Source of the DNA: Microbacterium protaetiae
GTDB lineage: Bacteria > Actinomycetota > Actinomycetes > Actinomycetales > Microbacteriaceae
Direction of reading: 5' to 3'
DNA: 64,000 nucleotides
Assembly: GCF_004135285.1 (NCBI RefSeq)
Contig: NZ_CP035494.1
Span: 2,356,001-2,420,000 of the forward strand
Shown here piece by piece: positions 16,148 to 24,821 of this stretch. The notes below the pieces were generated by a model. That model worked only from the letters and a program-made list of their open reading frames with translations, did no database searches and had not been told where the DNA came from. The position numbers and the translations under genes were made by a program. Numbering within the stretch: the first letter of the stretch is position 1; each line of letters starts with the position of its first letter.

Positions 16148-17338
16148 ATGACTGCGCCACAGGTGACACCTCCTGCCCATGACACGTCCAACTCCAAGAT
16201 CCTGCGCGCTGCCATTTGGGTGGCCATCGGCGCACTGATCGCGGCGGCGGTCGTCTGCGTCATCATGGTGCTGGTCGGCTCGGCCAACGGCATCGTCGGC
16301 CGAGCGTTCCTGACCATCCTGCTCATGGTGGCGTTCTCCGGCGTCGCATTGCTCGACACCTACCTCGCTCCGCGCCGCCCGGTGTGGTTCGCGCTGACCA
16401 GCATGGTGGTGTGGGTCATCACCCTGCTCATCGGCGCGGTGATGATCTGGCTGCCTTTCCGGGGGTTCAACGAGTCGGAGTTCGGCGGCGGCGCAGGACG
16501 CTTCTTGTCGTTCCTGGTGATCGTGCTGATTCTGCAGCTGGCGGTGCTGCATGTGCGGTTGTTCGTGAAGGCGTGGGACCGACACCGCACGACGTTCACC
16601 GATGTCGTCGCGTGGATCACTATCGTGCTGGTCGCGCTGCTGGCACTGATGCTGGTCTTCCCCTTGATGCTCAAGGAGTGGGTGCATTTCCATGACCTCT
16701 ATTGGCGACTGACGGTCGCCGTCGCGATCCTCGCCGCCGTGGGCACCGCGCTCGTGCCGCTGGTGAACGCCCTGTTCGCGCCGCGGCGCGAGCGTCATGC
16801 TGTCGCCCCGCAGGGATGGCCCACCTACGCCGACGGCATCACGCCGCTGCCGGTGCTGCCCGACGGCCAGCCTGACTGGAACGCCTATTACACCGGATAT
16901 CCCAGCGTGCCCCAGCCCGCAGTCTGGGCGGGTCAGGATGCCGCAGCCCCAGCAGTCGCGGCGGGGTGGCCCGCGCCCGAACAGGCGCCCGCCATCGCTC
17001 CCGAGACGGTCGCTCAGCCTTACACCGACGCGTATGGCACCCCGGCGGCACCGGACTGGCCGGCGCCCGAGCCGGCGCCCGCGCCGGCTCCGGATCCGTA
17101 CCCGGCCCCGGATCCGTACCCGGCCCCGGATCCGTACCCGGCCCCGATTCCTGAGCCCGCACCCGAGCCGAATCCGGTGCCCAGTCCTGAACCGAACCCG
17201 GTGCCGCCCAGCCCCGAGCCGAACCCGGTGCCGCCCAGCCCGCAGCCCGGTCCGCAGTGGGCGCCGCCTGCAGCGCCACCGCAGGCGCCGGCACCCGGAT
17301 ATGAAGGGTTTCCGCCTCCGCCGCCGCTGCCGCGCTGA
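16148..17338 (+). CDS. multi-helix membrane protein with proline-rich C-terminal tail
   Basis: About 396 residues, function not recognised. Residues ~20-210 hold roughly six hydrophobic helices (for example AAIWVAIGALIAAAVVCVIM) with short loops. Residues ~240-396 are Pro/Ala-rich with PDPYPA repeated three times and then PEPNPVP-type repeats, probably an extended cytoplasmic or surface tail. The start ATG has GAGAGG 7 nt upstream; longer in-frame extension from 16007 runs over the MFS remnant and is rejected. Confidence 0.7.
   Translation: MTAPQVTPPAHDTSNSKILRAAIWVAIGALIAAAVVCVIMVLVGSANGIVGRAFLTILLMVAFSGVALLDTYLAPRRPVWFALTSMVVWVITLLIGAVMIWLPFRGFNESEFGGGAGRFLSFLVIVLILQLAVLHVRLFVKAWDRHRTTFTDVVAWITIVLVALLALMLVFPLMLKEWVHFHDLYWRLTVAVAILAAVGTALVPLVNALFAPRRERHAVAPQGWPTYADGITPLPVLPDGQPDWNAYYTGYPSVPQPAVWAGQDAAAPAVAAGWPAPEQAPAIAPETVAQPYTDAYGTPAAPDWPAPEPAPAPAPDPYPAPDPYPAPDPYPAPIPEPAPEPNPVPSPEPNPVPPSPEPNPVPPSPQPGPQWAPPAAPPQAPAPGYEGFPPPPPLPR
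17090..17143 (+). repeat. 18-bp tandem repeat, three copies, within coding sequence
   Basis: CCGGATCCGTACCCGGCC occurs three times head to tail, coding PDPYPA repeats in the tail of the membrane protein. The copies are identical, so copy number is likely to vary between strains. Confidence 0.9.
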
Positions 17339-17376
17339 GGCCGAGGGCCTGCGGCGCGAAGGTCTAGCGTGAGGGG

Positions 17377-18189
17377 ATGACCTCGCCCACTGATCTGACC
17401 CGACTGGCCACCGACATCGCCCGCGAAGCGGGCGAACTCGCGCGGCGACGCCGTGGCGAGGGCGTGCGCATAGCGGCGACGAAGTCGGCTCTCGCCGACA
17501 TCGTGACGGCGGCCGACCGCGAGGTCGAAGCACTCATCCGCGGTCGGTTGGCGCAGGAGAGACCACGGGACGGGTTCTTCGGAGAAGAATCCGGCGCTGA
17601 GCAGGGCTCGTCGGGCATCACCTGGGTCGTCGATCCCATCGACGGCACCGTCAACTACGCCTACGGCATCCCTTCTTATGCGGTGAGCATCGCCGCGGTC
17701 GAGGGCGAACCAGACCCCACGCGGTGGCGCGCCCTGGCCGCGGTCGTGTTCGCTCCCGCGCTGGGCGAGCTTTTCCAGGCGAGCGCGGGGGAGGGCGCGT
17801 GGCTGGGCACGGGCCCCGACGCCCAGCTGCTGGCAGTGCGCGCGCATGCGCCCGAGGCGGGCGGACTCATCGCGACGGGCTTCGGCTACGACCCGGCCAC
17901 GCATGCCGGTGACCTGGCGCGTCTGACGCGGGTGATGCCCCTGGCCCGCGACATCCGACGCATCGGATCTGCCGCACTCGACCTCAGCTATGTCGCTGCC
18001 GGACGCCTCGACGGTTACTTCGAACGCGGCCTGCACCCCTGGGATCACGCGGCCGGCGCCCTCATCGTCGAGGAGGCCGGGGGTCGCGTCGGCGGTCTTC
18101 CCGGAGGTCGTCCGGGCAACGACCTGACGATCGCGGCCGGCCCGGACCTCTTCGTCGCGCTGGAGGCGGCCATCGCCGCACGTGACTGA
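17377..18189 (+). CDS. inositol monophosphatase family protein
   Basis: A 270-residue Mg-dependent phosphatase of the IMPase/FBPase fold. Motif 1 is WVVDPIDGTVNYAYG (metal-binding Asp-Pro-Ile-Asp-Gly-Thr) preceded by the Glu-Glu of FGEESG; motif 2 is LHPWDHAAGALIVEEAGG near the C-terminus. It could hydrolyse inositol-1-phosphate, histidinol-phosphate (HisN type) or another phosphate ester; the sequence does not decide. TAGCGT (17365-17370) lies 6 nt before the ATG, with GAGGGG in the same interval. Confidence 0.9.
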   Translation: MTSPTDLTRLATDIAREAGELARRRRGEGVRIAATKSALADIVTAADREVEALIRGRLAQERPRDGFFGEESGAEQGSSGITWVVDPIDGTVNYAYGIPSYAVSIAAVEGEPDPTRWRALAAVVFAPALGELFQASAGEGAWLGTGPDAQLLAVRAHAPEAGGLIATGFGYDPATHAGDLARLTRVMPLARDIRRIGSAALDLSYVAAGRLDGYFERGLHPWDHAAGALIVEEAGGRVGGLPGGRPGNDLTIAAGPDLFVALEAAIAARD

Positions 18190-18339
18190 TATATCGATGT
18201 GCGTGCATGGCATTTTCAGATTCAGCGGGGTAGTGTTTACCCATTCGTTATCTTCGTCGGCCCGAACGACGAGGATGATCAGACCCCGTCGTCCGACCGT
18301 TGCCCCCCAGCGACCTGACCCGAGAGATCGCCTTTCCCC

Positions 18340-19956
18340 TTGTCTCTTGACGCCCCTATGGCCGAGCCTGCGCGCACGCGGCGCTCGACCCGTACCGCAA
18401 CCACGCCTGTTCCGGCGACGGATGCCGCGGCGCTGAGCAGGGCGGAACTTCGGCGTCGGGCACCCCAGCACTCTCCGGCCGAGCGTCCTGCGGTCGTATG
18501 GGGGCGCTCGGTGAAGGGCGAGACCGCGCCGGTCGCGACAGAGGCGCCGACCGCGTCACCAGCCGCCAGCGCATCCGTCCCGATGCCTGCCGCCCCGGAG
18601 AAGACGGCCGCGGCCACGCCGCCTGCGAAGTCCGCGACCACCACGCCGCCTGCGAAGTCCGCGGCCGCCGCGCCGCCTGCGAAGTCCGCGGCCGCCGCGC
18701 CCCTCACGCGCCGCCAGCGTCGGATGAACACGCAGCCCACTCCCGTCATCCCGCAAGCGGGGCCCGAGGTGCTCAGCGTGCTGTCGACGGCTTCCCTCTC
18801 CTTGCCCACCGCTTCGGTTCCGGTGCAGACAGCGTCAGTGCCGGTCGTCGAGCGTCCCGCGCCCGAGCGCAAGACCCAGCCCGAATGCAAGGCCGAGCTC
18901 AAGGCCCAGCCGGAGCGCAAGGCCCAGCCCGAGCGCGAGACCCAGCCCGAGCGCAAGACCCAGTCTCAGTCCGAGTCGGTCGCTCCGCCCGAGCCCGTCG
19001 TCGAGGTCGAATCACCCGCCGCGGCATCCACCGCCCGAAAGTCGGTCGATGAGTTCGCCGAGGCCGCACGCCTGTTCGCCTTCACGGGCGAGACCCCGGT
19101 GCAAAGCGCCGACGACGAGCTCACCGCCGAGCCGGTCCTCACACAGGACGATGCCGATGAGGCCGTCGCAGCCGAGGGTGAGAAGAAGCACAGCGCACCC
19201 CGCCGTGCGCATTCCACTCGCTCGTCGCTCAAGCGCATGGCCGCGGCATCCGCGTCGTTCGGAGTCATCGTCGCCGTAGGCCTGCTCGCGGTGAGCACCA
19301 CGATGCCGGCCGAGGCTGTCGCCGCCGTCGACACTCAGCTCACCGGCGTGGCTCCGCTGCAGCAGGCGGGCGATGTCTCGGCCTCAGCCAGCGACGAGAT
19401 CCAGGCTTATGTGGCGCCCGGCGACACCCAGCCCGTCGCCGACGACCTTGACCGCACCGCCAACTACAGCACCGCGACGCTCGTCGAGATGGCCGGGACC
19501 ACCGGCATCCAGAACGTATCGAGCTCTGTCTACACGAACAACCCACTGTGCGATGTGCAGTGGCCGTTCGCGATCGGCGTGCCGATCTCGTTCGGGTTCG
19601 GCCCGCGCCCCGGAGAGTTCCACGAGGGCGTCGACTTCACGCCCGGAAACGGTGCGCATGTGCAGGCGATCGCCGACGGAACCGTGCGCATCGCCCAGGA
19701 GGGCTACCAGGGCTACGGCGTCGCCGTCATCATCGATCACGTGATCGACGGGCAGCACGTCGCCAGCCTGTACGGGCACATGCAGTACGGCTCGTTGCAG
19801 GTGCACGCGGGCGAGAAGGTCAAGGTCGGCCAGTACATCGGCCGCACCGGCAACACCGGCTTCTCGTTCGGCGCGCACACGCACGTCGAGATCCGTCAGA
19901 ACGGCGTCACGCCGATCGATCCGCTGCCCTGGTTGCGCTCGCACAACAAGTGCTGA
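18340..19956 (+). CDS. M23 family metallopeptidase (LytM-like peptidoglycan hydrolase)
   Basis: 538 residues from TTG 18340 (GAGAG upstream), or 532 from ATG 18358. A ~290-residue low-complexity N-terminal part with PPAKSA and QPERK-type repeats precedes one membrane helix (FGVIVAVGLLAVSTTM). The C-terminal LytM domain (residues ~405-535) has zinc ligands His428 and Asp432 (HEGVD) and His515 (GAHTHVE), plus catalytic His480 (YGHMQ) and His513. It should cut cell-wall cross-bridges outside the membrane, with the low-complexity region inside. It stands alone before tRNA-Thr. Confidence 0.88.
   Translation: MSLDAPMAEPARTRRSTRTATTPVPATDAAALSRAELRRRAPQHSPAERPAVVWGRSVKGETAPVATEAPTASPAASASVPMPAAPEKTAAATPPAKSATTTPPAKSAAAAPPAKSAAAAPLTRRQRRMNTQPTPVIPQAGPEVLSVLSTASLSLPTASVPVQTASVPVVERPAPERKTQPECKAELKAQPERKAQPERETQPERKTQSQSESVAPPEPVVEVESPAAASTARKSVDEFAEAARLFAFTGETPVQSADDELTAEPVLTQDDADEAVAAEGEKKHSAPRRAHSTRSSLKRMAAASASFGVIVAVGLLAVSTTMPAEAVAAVDTQLTGVAPLQQAGDVSASASDEIQAYVAPGDTQPVADDLDRTANYSTATLVEMAGTTGIQNVSSSVYTNNPLCDVQWPFAIGVPISFGFGPRPGEFHEGVDFTPGNGAHVQAIADGTVRIAQEGYQGYGVAVIIDHVIDGQHVASLYGHMQYGSLQVHAGEKVKVGQYIGRTGNTGFSFGAHTHVEIRQNGVTPIDPLPWLRSHNKC
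18619..18699 (+). repeat. 27-bp tandem repeat, three copies, within coding sequence
   Basis: Units beginning CCGCCTGCGAAGTCCGCG at 18619, 18646 and 18673 code the nine-residue repeat PPAKSAxxx in the N-terminal low-complexity region of the M23 peptidase. Confidence 0.85.
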
Positions 19957-20041
19957 GCGGGCTGCGATTGCGAGCCTTCTGGTTCGGTATTCACGCTTCG
20001 CTCTGATATTCTTTTCTGGTTGCCCGGAATGGTCCGGGAAC

Positions 20042-20113
20042 GCCCCGATAGCTCAGTGGCAGAGCACTTCCATGGTAAGGAAGGGGTCGTCAGTTCAATC
20101 CTGACTCGGGGCT
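20042..20113 (+). tRNA. tRNA-Thr (GGT)
   Basis: Cloverleaf with acceptor GCCCCGA/TCGGGGC, D arm GCTCAGTGGCAGAGC, anticodon stem-loop CTTCC ATGGTAA GGAAG (anticodon GGT) and T arm with GTTCAATC. CCA is not encoded. Confidence 0.96.
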
Positions 20114-20147
20114 CGCATGCATCACGATTTGGTTCGGGATGCTTCGC

Positions 20148-20221
20148 GGCAGGGTAGCTCAGTTGGTGAGAGCGCACGACTCATAATCGTGAGGTCGCGG
20201 GTTCAAGCCCCGCTCCTGCTA
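20148..20221 (+). tRNA. tRNA-Met (CAT), elongator
   Basis: Acceptor GGCAGGG pairs with TCCTGCT using two G-T pairs, anticodon stem-loop CACGA CTCATAA TCGTG (anticodon CAT), T arm GCGGGTTCAAGCCCCGC. The paired first base indicates elongator, not initiator, tRNA. It lies 34 nt after tRNA-Thr. Confidence 0.95.
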
Positions 20222-20227
20222 CATCAA

Positions 20228-20266
20228 GCCCCCGAAGAACCGCGGAATCACGCGGATCTCGGGGGC
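20228..20266 (+). terminator. terminator of the tRNA-Thr/tRNA-Met pair
   Basis: GCCCCCGA and TCGGGGGC form an 8-bp stem with an inner CCGCG/CGCGG helix, just after tRNA-Met. The T-run is weak. Confidence 0.7.
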
Positions 20267-20287
20267 ATCTGTGTCGGATCGAGGGTT

Positions 20288-20663
20288 TCAGGTGAGGTCA
20301 GGCAGTGGCGGGAGAGCGTGTGGCGGGAGGCCCGCGTCCAAGACGTTCCGCACGCGTTCGTAGGTCTTCGGCGTGAGGTCGTCTCCGGGGAAGAACTCGT
20401 TCAACAGCTGCTCGGCTCCGTCACACGCTCGCGAGCTCGCCTTGCTCAATGGCGAAGGTCTCGGTGATCGTGTCGAGCGCGAGGTCGCCGAGGTGCAGCA
20501 CGACCGCATCGGCAGAGACGACATCGTTCCACCGGCGCACCATCTCGGCGTCCATCTCTTCGACCGCAGAGAATGGCCGCCCGGCCAGCTCGATGATGCG
20601 TGCATGCCCGAAGTGGGTGTCAGACGTGACGAAGTCGACGTCGTCGCACGAGAAGTCGTTCAT
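20288..20663 (-). pseudogene. broken calcineurin-like metallophosphoesterase
   Basis: The N-terminal 80 codons from ATG 20663 read MNDF, VTSDTHFGHARIIELAGRPF and LHLGDLALDTI, the first two metal-binding blocks of small phosphoesterases. That frame stops at 20421. A second frame continues to 20288 with an unrelated-looking end (NEFFPGDDLTPKTYERV). The GNHD and distal His motifs are missing, so an internal deletion with frame shift has removed the active site. Intact relatives are about 160-180 residues. The fate of the C-terminal frame is uncertain. Confidence 0.68.
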
Positions 20664-20673
20664 GCCGCCCCTT

Positions 20674-20709
20674 CCCTGGGCTGCCACGTTAGCGTGTGGC
20701 AGCCCAGGG
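20674..20709. terminator. perfect 14-bp inverted repeat
   Basis: CCCTGGGCTGCCAC and GTGGCAGCCCAGGG pair perfectly around an 8-nt loop, 11 nt upstream of the broken phosphoesterase. It may be the terminator of a lost minus-strand gene: a short open stretch ending VRINGGMNIMTAVATHD and a stop lies directly upstream on the minus strand. Confidence 0.65.
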
Positions 20710-20831
20710 CGACGCCTGCCGTGCCCGAGCTTTCCTCAGTCGTGGGTGGCCACGGCGGTCATGATGTTCATTCCGCCGTTGATGCGGACCGTGCCCCGAG
20801 CCGATGAGATCGATGGGGACTGACTCCGTCC

Positions 20832-21212
20832 TCACACGATCATCAGCAGACCGTGCTCCCGGCCACGCTTGGCGACGACCGCGGTGAGAGCGAGCAGTCC
20901 GGCGCCGGAGATCGCCAGGCCCGACCAGAGCCCATAGCCGGTCGCATCATCGAAGTTGCCGGCGGCCAGGGAGTGGGCGGTGACGTCCAGAATGGGCGCC
21001 ACGATCGCGGTCACTGCCACGATCCCGCTCGTGATCACCGAGAACGACACGATCAGGCCGACGAAAGCCGCTCCCAGCACGAGCAGGGGAATCGCGCTCA
21101 CCGCGACGAGGCCACTGGCCGGGGGCAGCGCGCCGTTGTCAGTGAGGAGGGTGAGCGCGGCGGCCGTCAGCCCCGCGATGATGACGAAGACCGTCCAGCC
21201 CGAGGTGCGCAT
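20832..21212 (-). CDS. small four-helix membrane protein, unknown function
   Basis: 126 residues with four predicted membrane helices (for example TVFVIIAGLTAAALTLL and PLLVLGAAFVGLIVSFSVIT) and a short Lys/Arg tail (AKRGREHG). No family recognised. ATG 21212 is preferred over upstream starts because TACTGT lies 6 nt before it with no Shine-Dalgarno sequence. Divergent from the gene at 21283. Confidence 0.7.
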   Translation of the reverse strand: MRTSGWTVFVIIAGLTAAALTLLTDNGALPPASGLVAVSAIPLLVLGAAFVGLIVSFSVITSGIVAVTAIVAPILDVTAHSLAAGNFDDATGYGLWSGLAISGAGLLALTAVVAKRGREHGLLMIV

Positions 21213-21282
21213 GCCGTGACAGTATCCCTGTCGGGCACCACAGCTCAAGCACCCCGTCTGCCCACCCCGCTACACTCGCGGC

Positions 21283-22371
21283 ATGATCGACGCGCGAGAG
21301 CTGCTGCAGGGGCCTCGCGGCCGTGCGCTGTGCCTCGAGCTGGCCTCGCGTAGCGACCAGCGGGTGCGGCAGCTCGCCTTCGACCTCTCGTATGAACTCG
21401 ATCCCGGTAAGGGCACGTCGGTCGTTCGTCTCATGATCGGCGAAGAGGTGGGTGAGCCACCGCCCGCCGGCAGGGTTGAAGACCTCGTGCGCGCTGTGCA
21501 GCGCGTCGCGCCCGACTCGATCGCTCTCGCCGACCTCGATGCGGCGTTGGCCGCCTCGGTCGACGGGGCGCGGTACTGGCAGGAGCCGTCGGGTGAGGAC
21601 GTGCTCGCGGCTCTTCCCGAGGTGGTCGACGCGCTTCGTCCCCTCGCCGAGGCTGTTGCGCAGCATCCACCCGCGTGGTGGACGGCCGATCGCCGCACCG
21701 AACAATGGGCGATCGAATGGCGCGATCCCGGCGATTCAGCGTCGCTCGAGCGCAACCCGGCATCTGCACTGCAGAAATGGAAGCGCGAGACGCTCGCCGA
21801 AGAGCGACGGGCCGAGCGCGAGCGACCGCGTGAGCCGACCGCGAACTGGTCGGGAACGTGGTGGTCGACACCGGGCGGTCTGGTCCCGACAACAGGAGTG
21901 ACGGATGCCCGAGAGCCAGTGGGCCTGCGGCACGTCGAGGACTCACCGGGCTGGAATATCGCCACGGCCATTCCCGTGCGCGGTGTCGGCCGCACCCATG
22001 AGATCCACCGGGCAGAAGACTGGGCGCAGCTGTGCCGACGGTTCCCGCTCGAGGTCACGGCGTCGCGCCGTCACGACTGGTATCGCACCACCGGGCGCGA
22101 CGGGCGATGGCTGATCCCCGATTGGCAGCGCGTGGCGCAGGAGTGGGATGCCGTGCACCTGAGTGCGTTCGGATACGTGCACGCCGCCACCCGGGCGATC
22201 CCGATCGACGACGAGTATGCGAGCGTGGTCGCGGGCTGGGGCCCAGATGTCACCGTGTGGCTGACCGACACCGTGCGTGAGTGGGAGGGGGAGCGCATTG
22301 TGTGGCGGCGCGACGACGACGTATGGGTGCGCGTCGACCATCCGAACTCCCAGCGAGGCGTCGTTTTGTGA
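21283..22371 (+). CDS. hypothetical protein, tryptophan-rich C-terminal half
   Basis: 362 residues, not recognised. The N-terminal third is helical and acidic. A linker rich in Arg/Glu (EERRAERERPREP) near residue 180 precedes a C-terminal part with many Trp (WSGTWWSTPGG, HDWYRTTGRDGRWLIPDW, GWGPDVTVWL), giving the look of a folded beta-rich domain. No signal peptide or membrane helix. Leaderless start: TACACT (21271-21276), 6 nt, ATG. Confidence 0.75.
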   Translation: MIDARELLQGPRGRALCLELASRSDQRVRQLAFDLSYELDPGKGTSVVRLMIGEEVGEPPPAGRVEDLVRAVQRVAPDSIALADLDAALAASVDGARYWQEPSGEDVLAALPEVVDALRPLAEAVAQHPPAWWTADRRTEQWAIEWRDPGDSASLERNPASALQKWKRETLAEERRAERERPREPTANWSGTWWSTPGGLVPTTGVTDAREPVGLRHVEDSPGWNIATAIPVRGVGRTHEIHRAEDWAQLCRRFPLEVTASRRHDWYRTTGRDGRWLIPDWQRVAQEWDAVHLSAFGYVHAATRAIPIDDEYASVVAGWGPDVTVWLTDTVREWEGERIVWRRDDDVWVRVDHPNSQRGVVL

Positions 22372-22405
22372 CGGATCGCGCTGCGCGCACGTCTCATTGT
22401 CGAGT

Positions 22406-22470
22406 CCCGACTCTGGGGGGTCGGGTTCTTCACCTGTGGGGTCGCTCGCGAGGGGGCTGAGCGACCCCAC
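22406..22470. terminator. two hairpins between convergent genes
   Basis: CCCGAC/GTCGGG (22406-22425, followed by TTCTT) and a perfect 12-bp GTGGGGTCGCTC/GAGCGACCCCAC (22436-22470). The second lies within the last codons of the TetR gene, so that gene's C-terminus doubles as a bidirectional terminator. Confidence 0.7.
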
Positions 22471-23038
22471 TCTTCTTCGCAGCCTCGATCGGTGGCGCGT
22501 CGGCCTGAGACGCGAAGTACGCCTCTGCCGCGGCCTCGACGCGCTCGCGGTCGCCGGTGGTGAGAAGGTCGAGGAGCAATCCGCGCAGCATCGCGATCAC
22601 AAGCGTCGCGCCGCGTTCACCTTCTGCCGGCGAGGCGAACGCCTCAAGCGGGTCGGCGATGACGTGGTCGAGAAAGTCCCCGAAGACATCAGGCGTCTGC
22701 AGAGCCTGCCCGTATACGGCGAAGAAGAGGCGGAACTCGGCCTCGCGGCTGGGATCAGAGACGCGCCGCCATATCCGCCGCGCCATGGCCGACGGATCCG
22801 CGTCGCCGTCGTCTGAAGCCGCCGTCTCGTCGAGAATGCGTTCGCGCAGCCGCCGCTGCACCGCCTGGATCATCCGTTCCTTGCTGCCGAAGCGGTGCAC
22901 GAGGGTGGTCGGCGTGACACCGAGGGCCCCCGCCAGCGGCCGCCAGGTCAGGGCTGCGAGGCCGTGGTCGACCGTGTAGGCGACGACAGCGTCGAGAAGC
23001 TCATCGCGCCGTTGCTGATTCACGGGTCTGCCGGCCAT
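22430..23038 (-). CDS. TetR/AcrR family transcriptional regulator
   Basis: 202 residues from ATG 23038; longer upstream frames cover the neighbouring promoter and are rejected. The N-terminal HTH reads GLAALTWRPLAGALGVTPTT..HRFGSKERMI (residues ~25-60). The C-terminal part is the variable ligand-binding domain. It is divergent from the SDR gene with 70 nt between them, so it probably represses that gene and itself in response to a small molecule (inference from layout). Confidence 0.9.
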   Translation of the reverse strand: MAGRPVNQQRRDELLDAVVAYTVDHGLAALTWRPLAGALGVTPTTLVHRFGSKERMIQAVQRRLRERILDETAASDDGDADPSAMARRIWRRVSDPSREAEFRLFFAVYGQALQTPDVFGDFLDHVIADPLEAFASPAEGERGATLVIAMLRGLLLDLLTTGDRERVEAAAEAYFASQADAPPIEAAKKSGVAQPPRERPHR

Positions 23039-23108
23039 GCCCCGCCCCCTTGCATTTGTTGAACGAGTGTACCAATAATGGGACCTCGACCCCAAACAGG
23101 AGGGACCC

Positions 23109-24041
23109 ATGCACATCTTCATCACAGGGGCGTCGGGATGGGTGGGCTCAGCTCTCGTCCCTGAACTCATCGCCCACGGTCACACCGTCGCGGCACTGGC
23201 CCGCACCGATCGCTCGGCCGCACGGGCACGCTCGCTCGGAGCGGATGTCGTGCCCGGCACGCTCGACGATCACGACCTCGTGGGCGATGCGACCGCATCG
23301 GCCGATGCGGTCATCCACTTGGCCTTCAAACATGATGTCGCTTTCGCCGGGGACTATGCCGGGGCCGCGCACGATGACCGCGCCGTCATCGATGTGTTCA
23401 CCGAACGCCTGGCCGGAACCGGAAAGGCCCTTGTGGTCGCGTCGGGCATTCTCGGTGTGCTGGGTCTTACCCCCGGCGTCATCGCGACCGAGGCGGACGG
23501 GCGCTTCTCACACGAGCAGCCCGGACCGGTCAGCGGCGGCAGCGACCGTGCCGCCACCGCCCGGCACGTGCTCACGCTGGCCGAGCGCGGCATCCGCTCG
23601 AGCGTCGTCCGCCTGCCCCCAGCCACGCATGGGCGGGGCGACAACGGGTTCACCGCGACCGCCGTCAACGCGGCGAAGAAGGCCGGTGTCTCGGTGTATG
23701 TCGGGGAGGGAGCCAACCGGTGGCCGGCCGTGCACCGCGACGACGCCGCGGAGCTGTTCCGCCGTGCCGTCGAATCGGCGCCGGCCGGCGCGGTCGTGCA
23801 TGCGGTCGCCGAACAGGGCGTGCAGATCCGGCAGGTCGCCGAGACGATAGCCTCGCGACTCGATGTGCCGGCGATCTCGGTCGATCAGTCCGATGTCGGC
23901 CGATACCTCGGATTCCTCGGTGGATTCTGGTCGGCCGACGGCCCGGCATCCGCCGAAGTCACCCGTGAGCTGTTCGGCTGGGCGCCGTCACGGCCGAGCT
24001 GGCTCGACGACCTTCGCAGCGGCGCGTACGACCCGGTGTGA
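23109..24041 (+). CDS. NAD-dependent epimerase/dehydratase family (SDR) protein
   Basis: A 310-residue extended/atypical SDR. The Rossmann motif is FITGASGWVGSALV (GxxGxxG) at residues 4-17, followed by the acidic-free region ARTDRS that favours NADP over NAD. The usual YxxxK is not obvious: the segment after the VVASG strand lacks a Tyr-x3-Lys, as in atypical SDRs. The substrate is unknown. A strong AGGAGGG lies 5 nt upstream of the ATG. Probable target of the divergent TetR regulator. Confidence 0.87.
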   Translation: MHIFITGASGWVGSALVPELIAHGHTVAALARTDRSAARARSLGADVVPGTLDDHDLVGDATASADAVIHLAFKHDVAFAGDYAGAAHDDRAVIDVFTERLAGTGKALVVASGILGVLGLTPGVIATEADGRFSHEQPGPVSGGSDRAATARHVLTLAERGIRSSVVRLPPATHGRGDNGFTATAVNAAKKAGVSVYVGEGANRWPAVHRDDAAELFRRAVESAPAGAVVHAVAEQGVQIRQVAETIASRLDVPAISVDQSDVGRYLGFLGGFWSADGPASAEVTRELFGWAPSRPSWLDDLRSGAYDPV

Positions 24042-24165
24042 GCACGCCTGCGGCGGCGCCGAAGCCGATCTGTGACATTTTCGCCGGTGCGCGCGTCTGA
24101 TCAGTGAGCCGACCGTGAAGCCTCGTAGCTTCAGGGCACGGGGTACCGACGCGAAGGAGATCATG

Positions 24166-24633
24166 ATGGCGAACGCAGACAGCCGGGTGCAGGCAGGCGC
24201 AGCGACACAGGCGGGAACGCGGCCGAGTGCTGCACCCGGCGAGAACAGCGGGGCCCTGGGCGGCAAGACGACCATCGAAGACGCCGTGGTCACGAAGATC
24301 GCGGGCATCGCCGCCCGCGAAGTGAGCGGCGTCTACGCGCTCGGCGGCGGTGCTGCTCGCATGGTCGGGGCGATCCGCGAAGCGCTGAACACGACCGATC
24401 TCGGCCAGGGCATCAGTGTCGACGTCGGCGAAGAGCAGGTCGCCGTCGACGTGACGATCGTCGCCGAGTACCCGGTGTCGTTGCAGAAAGTCGCGGACGA
24501 TGTGCGTCAGGCGATCTACCGCGCCATGGAAGATCTCGTCGGCATGGAGGTCACCGAAGTGAACGTGACGGTCAACGACGTGCACATTCCCTCGGACGAC
24601 GACGATGAGCAGCCCGAGGCGCGAGTCCGATGA
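24166..24633 (+). CDS. Asp23/Gls24 family envelope stress protein
   Basis: 155 residues from the second of two adjacent ATGs (AAGGAG is 6 nt upstream). After a flexible Ala/Gly N-terminus, the Asp23 fold runs from TTIEDAVVTKIAGIAAREVSG to VTEVNVTVNDV, covering the family length of about 110 residues; an acidic tail follows. Asp23 proteins lie at the inner face of the membrane, held by AmaP and small membrane proteins, and help withstand envelope stress. First gene of a five-gene overlapping operon. Confidence 0.9.
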   Translation: MANADSRVQAGAATQAGTRPSAAPGENSGALGGKTTIEDAVVTKIAGIAAREVSGVYALGGGAARMVGAIREALNTTDLGQGISVDVGEEQVAVDVTIVAEYPVSLQKVADDVRQAIYRAMEDLVGMEVTEVNVTVNDVHIPSDDDDEQPEARVR

Positions 24634-24821
24634 CGACCGCCTCGGTCGGTGCGGCGGCGGGGGCGGTACTGGCCATCGCCTGGGTCGTGCTCGGGTTCTG
24701 GGCGTTCGTGCTGGTCGCGGTCGCCATGCTCGTCGGCGCCGGAATCGGCCGCATCGTCGATGGCCGACTGGATGTGCGGGCCGTGGCCGATGCGTTCCGC
24801 GGACGGCGCTCGTCGTCATGA
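24630..24821 (+). CDS. DUF2273-like small membrane protein
   Basis: 63 residues, two hydrophobic helices (AAAGAVLAIAWVVLGFWAFV and VAVAMLVGAGIGRIVDG) and a basic tail. Size and place between Asp23 genes fit the DUF2273 family found in such operons. The ATG overlaps the upstream stop by 4 nt (ATGA), so translation is coupled. Probably a membrane partner of Asp23. Confidence 0.78.
   Translation: MTTASVGAAAGAVLAIAWVVLGFWAFVLVAVAMLVGAGIGRIVDGRLDVRAVADAFRGRRSSS

Noticed and set aside
16103..17533. 476-codon minus-strand open frame
   Set aside because: Low-complexity His/Arg/Asp-rich shadow of the proline-rich membrane protein gene.
18190..18339. c-di-AMP (ydaO-type) riboswitch before the M23 peptidase
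   Set aside because: Such riboswitches precede some actinobacterial cell-wall hydrolase genes, but the conserved core sequences are not seen here; only a short GGGTA/TACCC stem is present.
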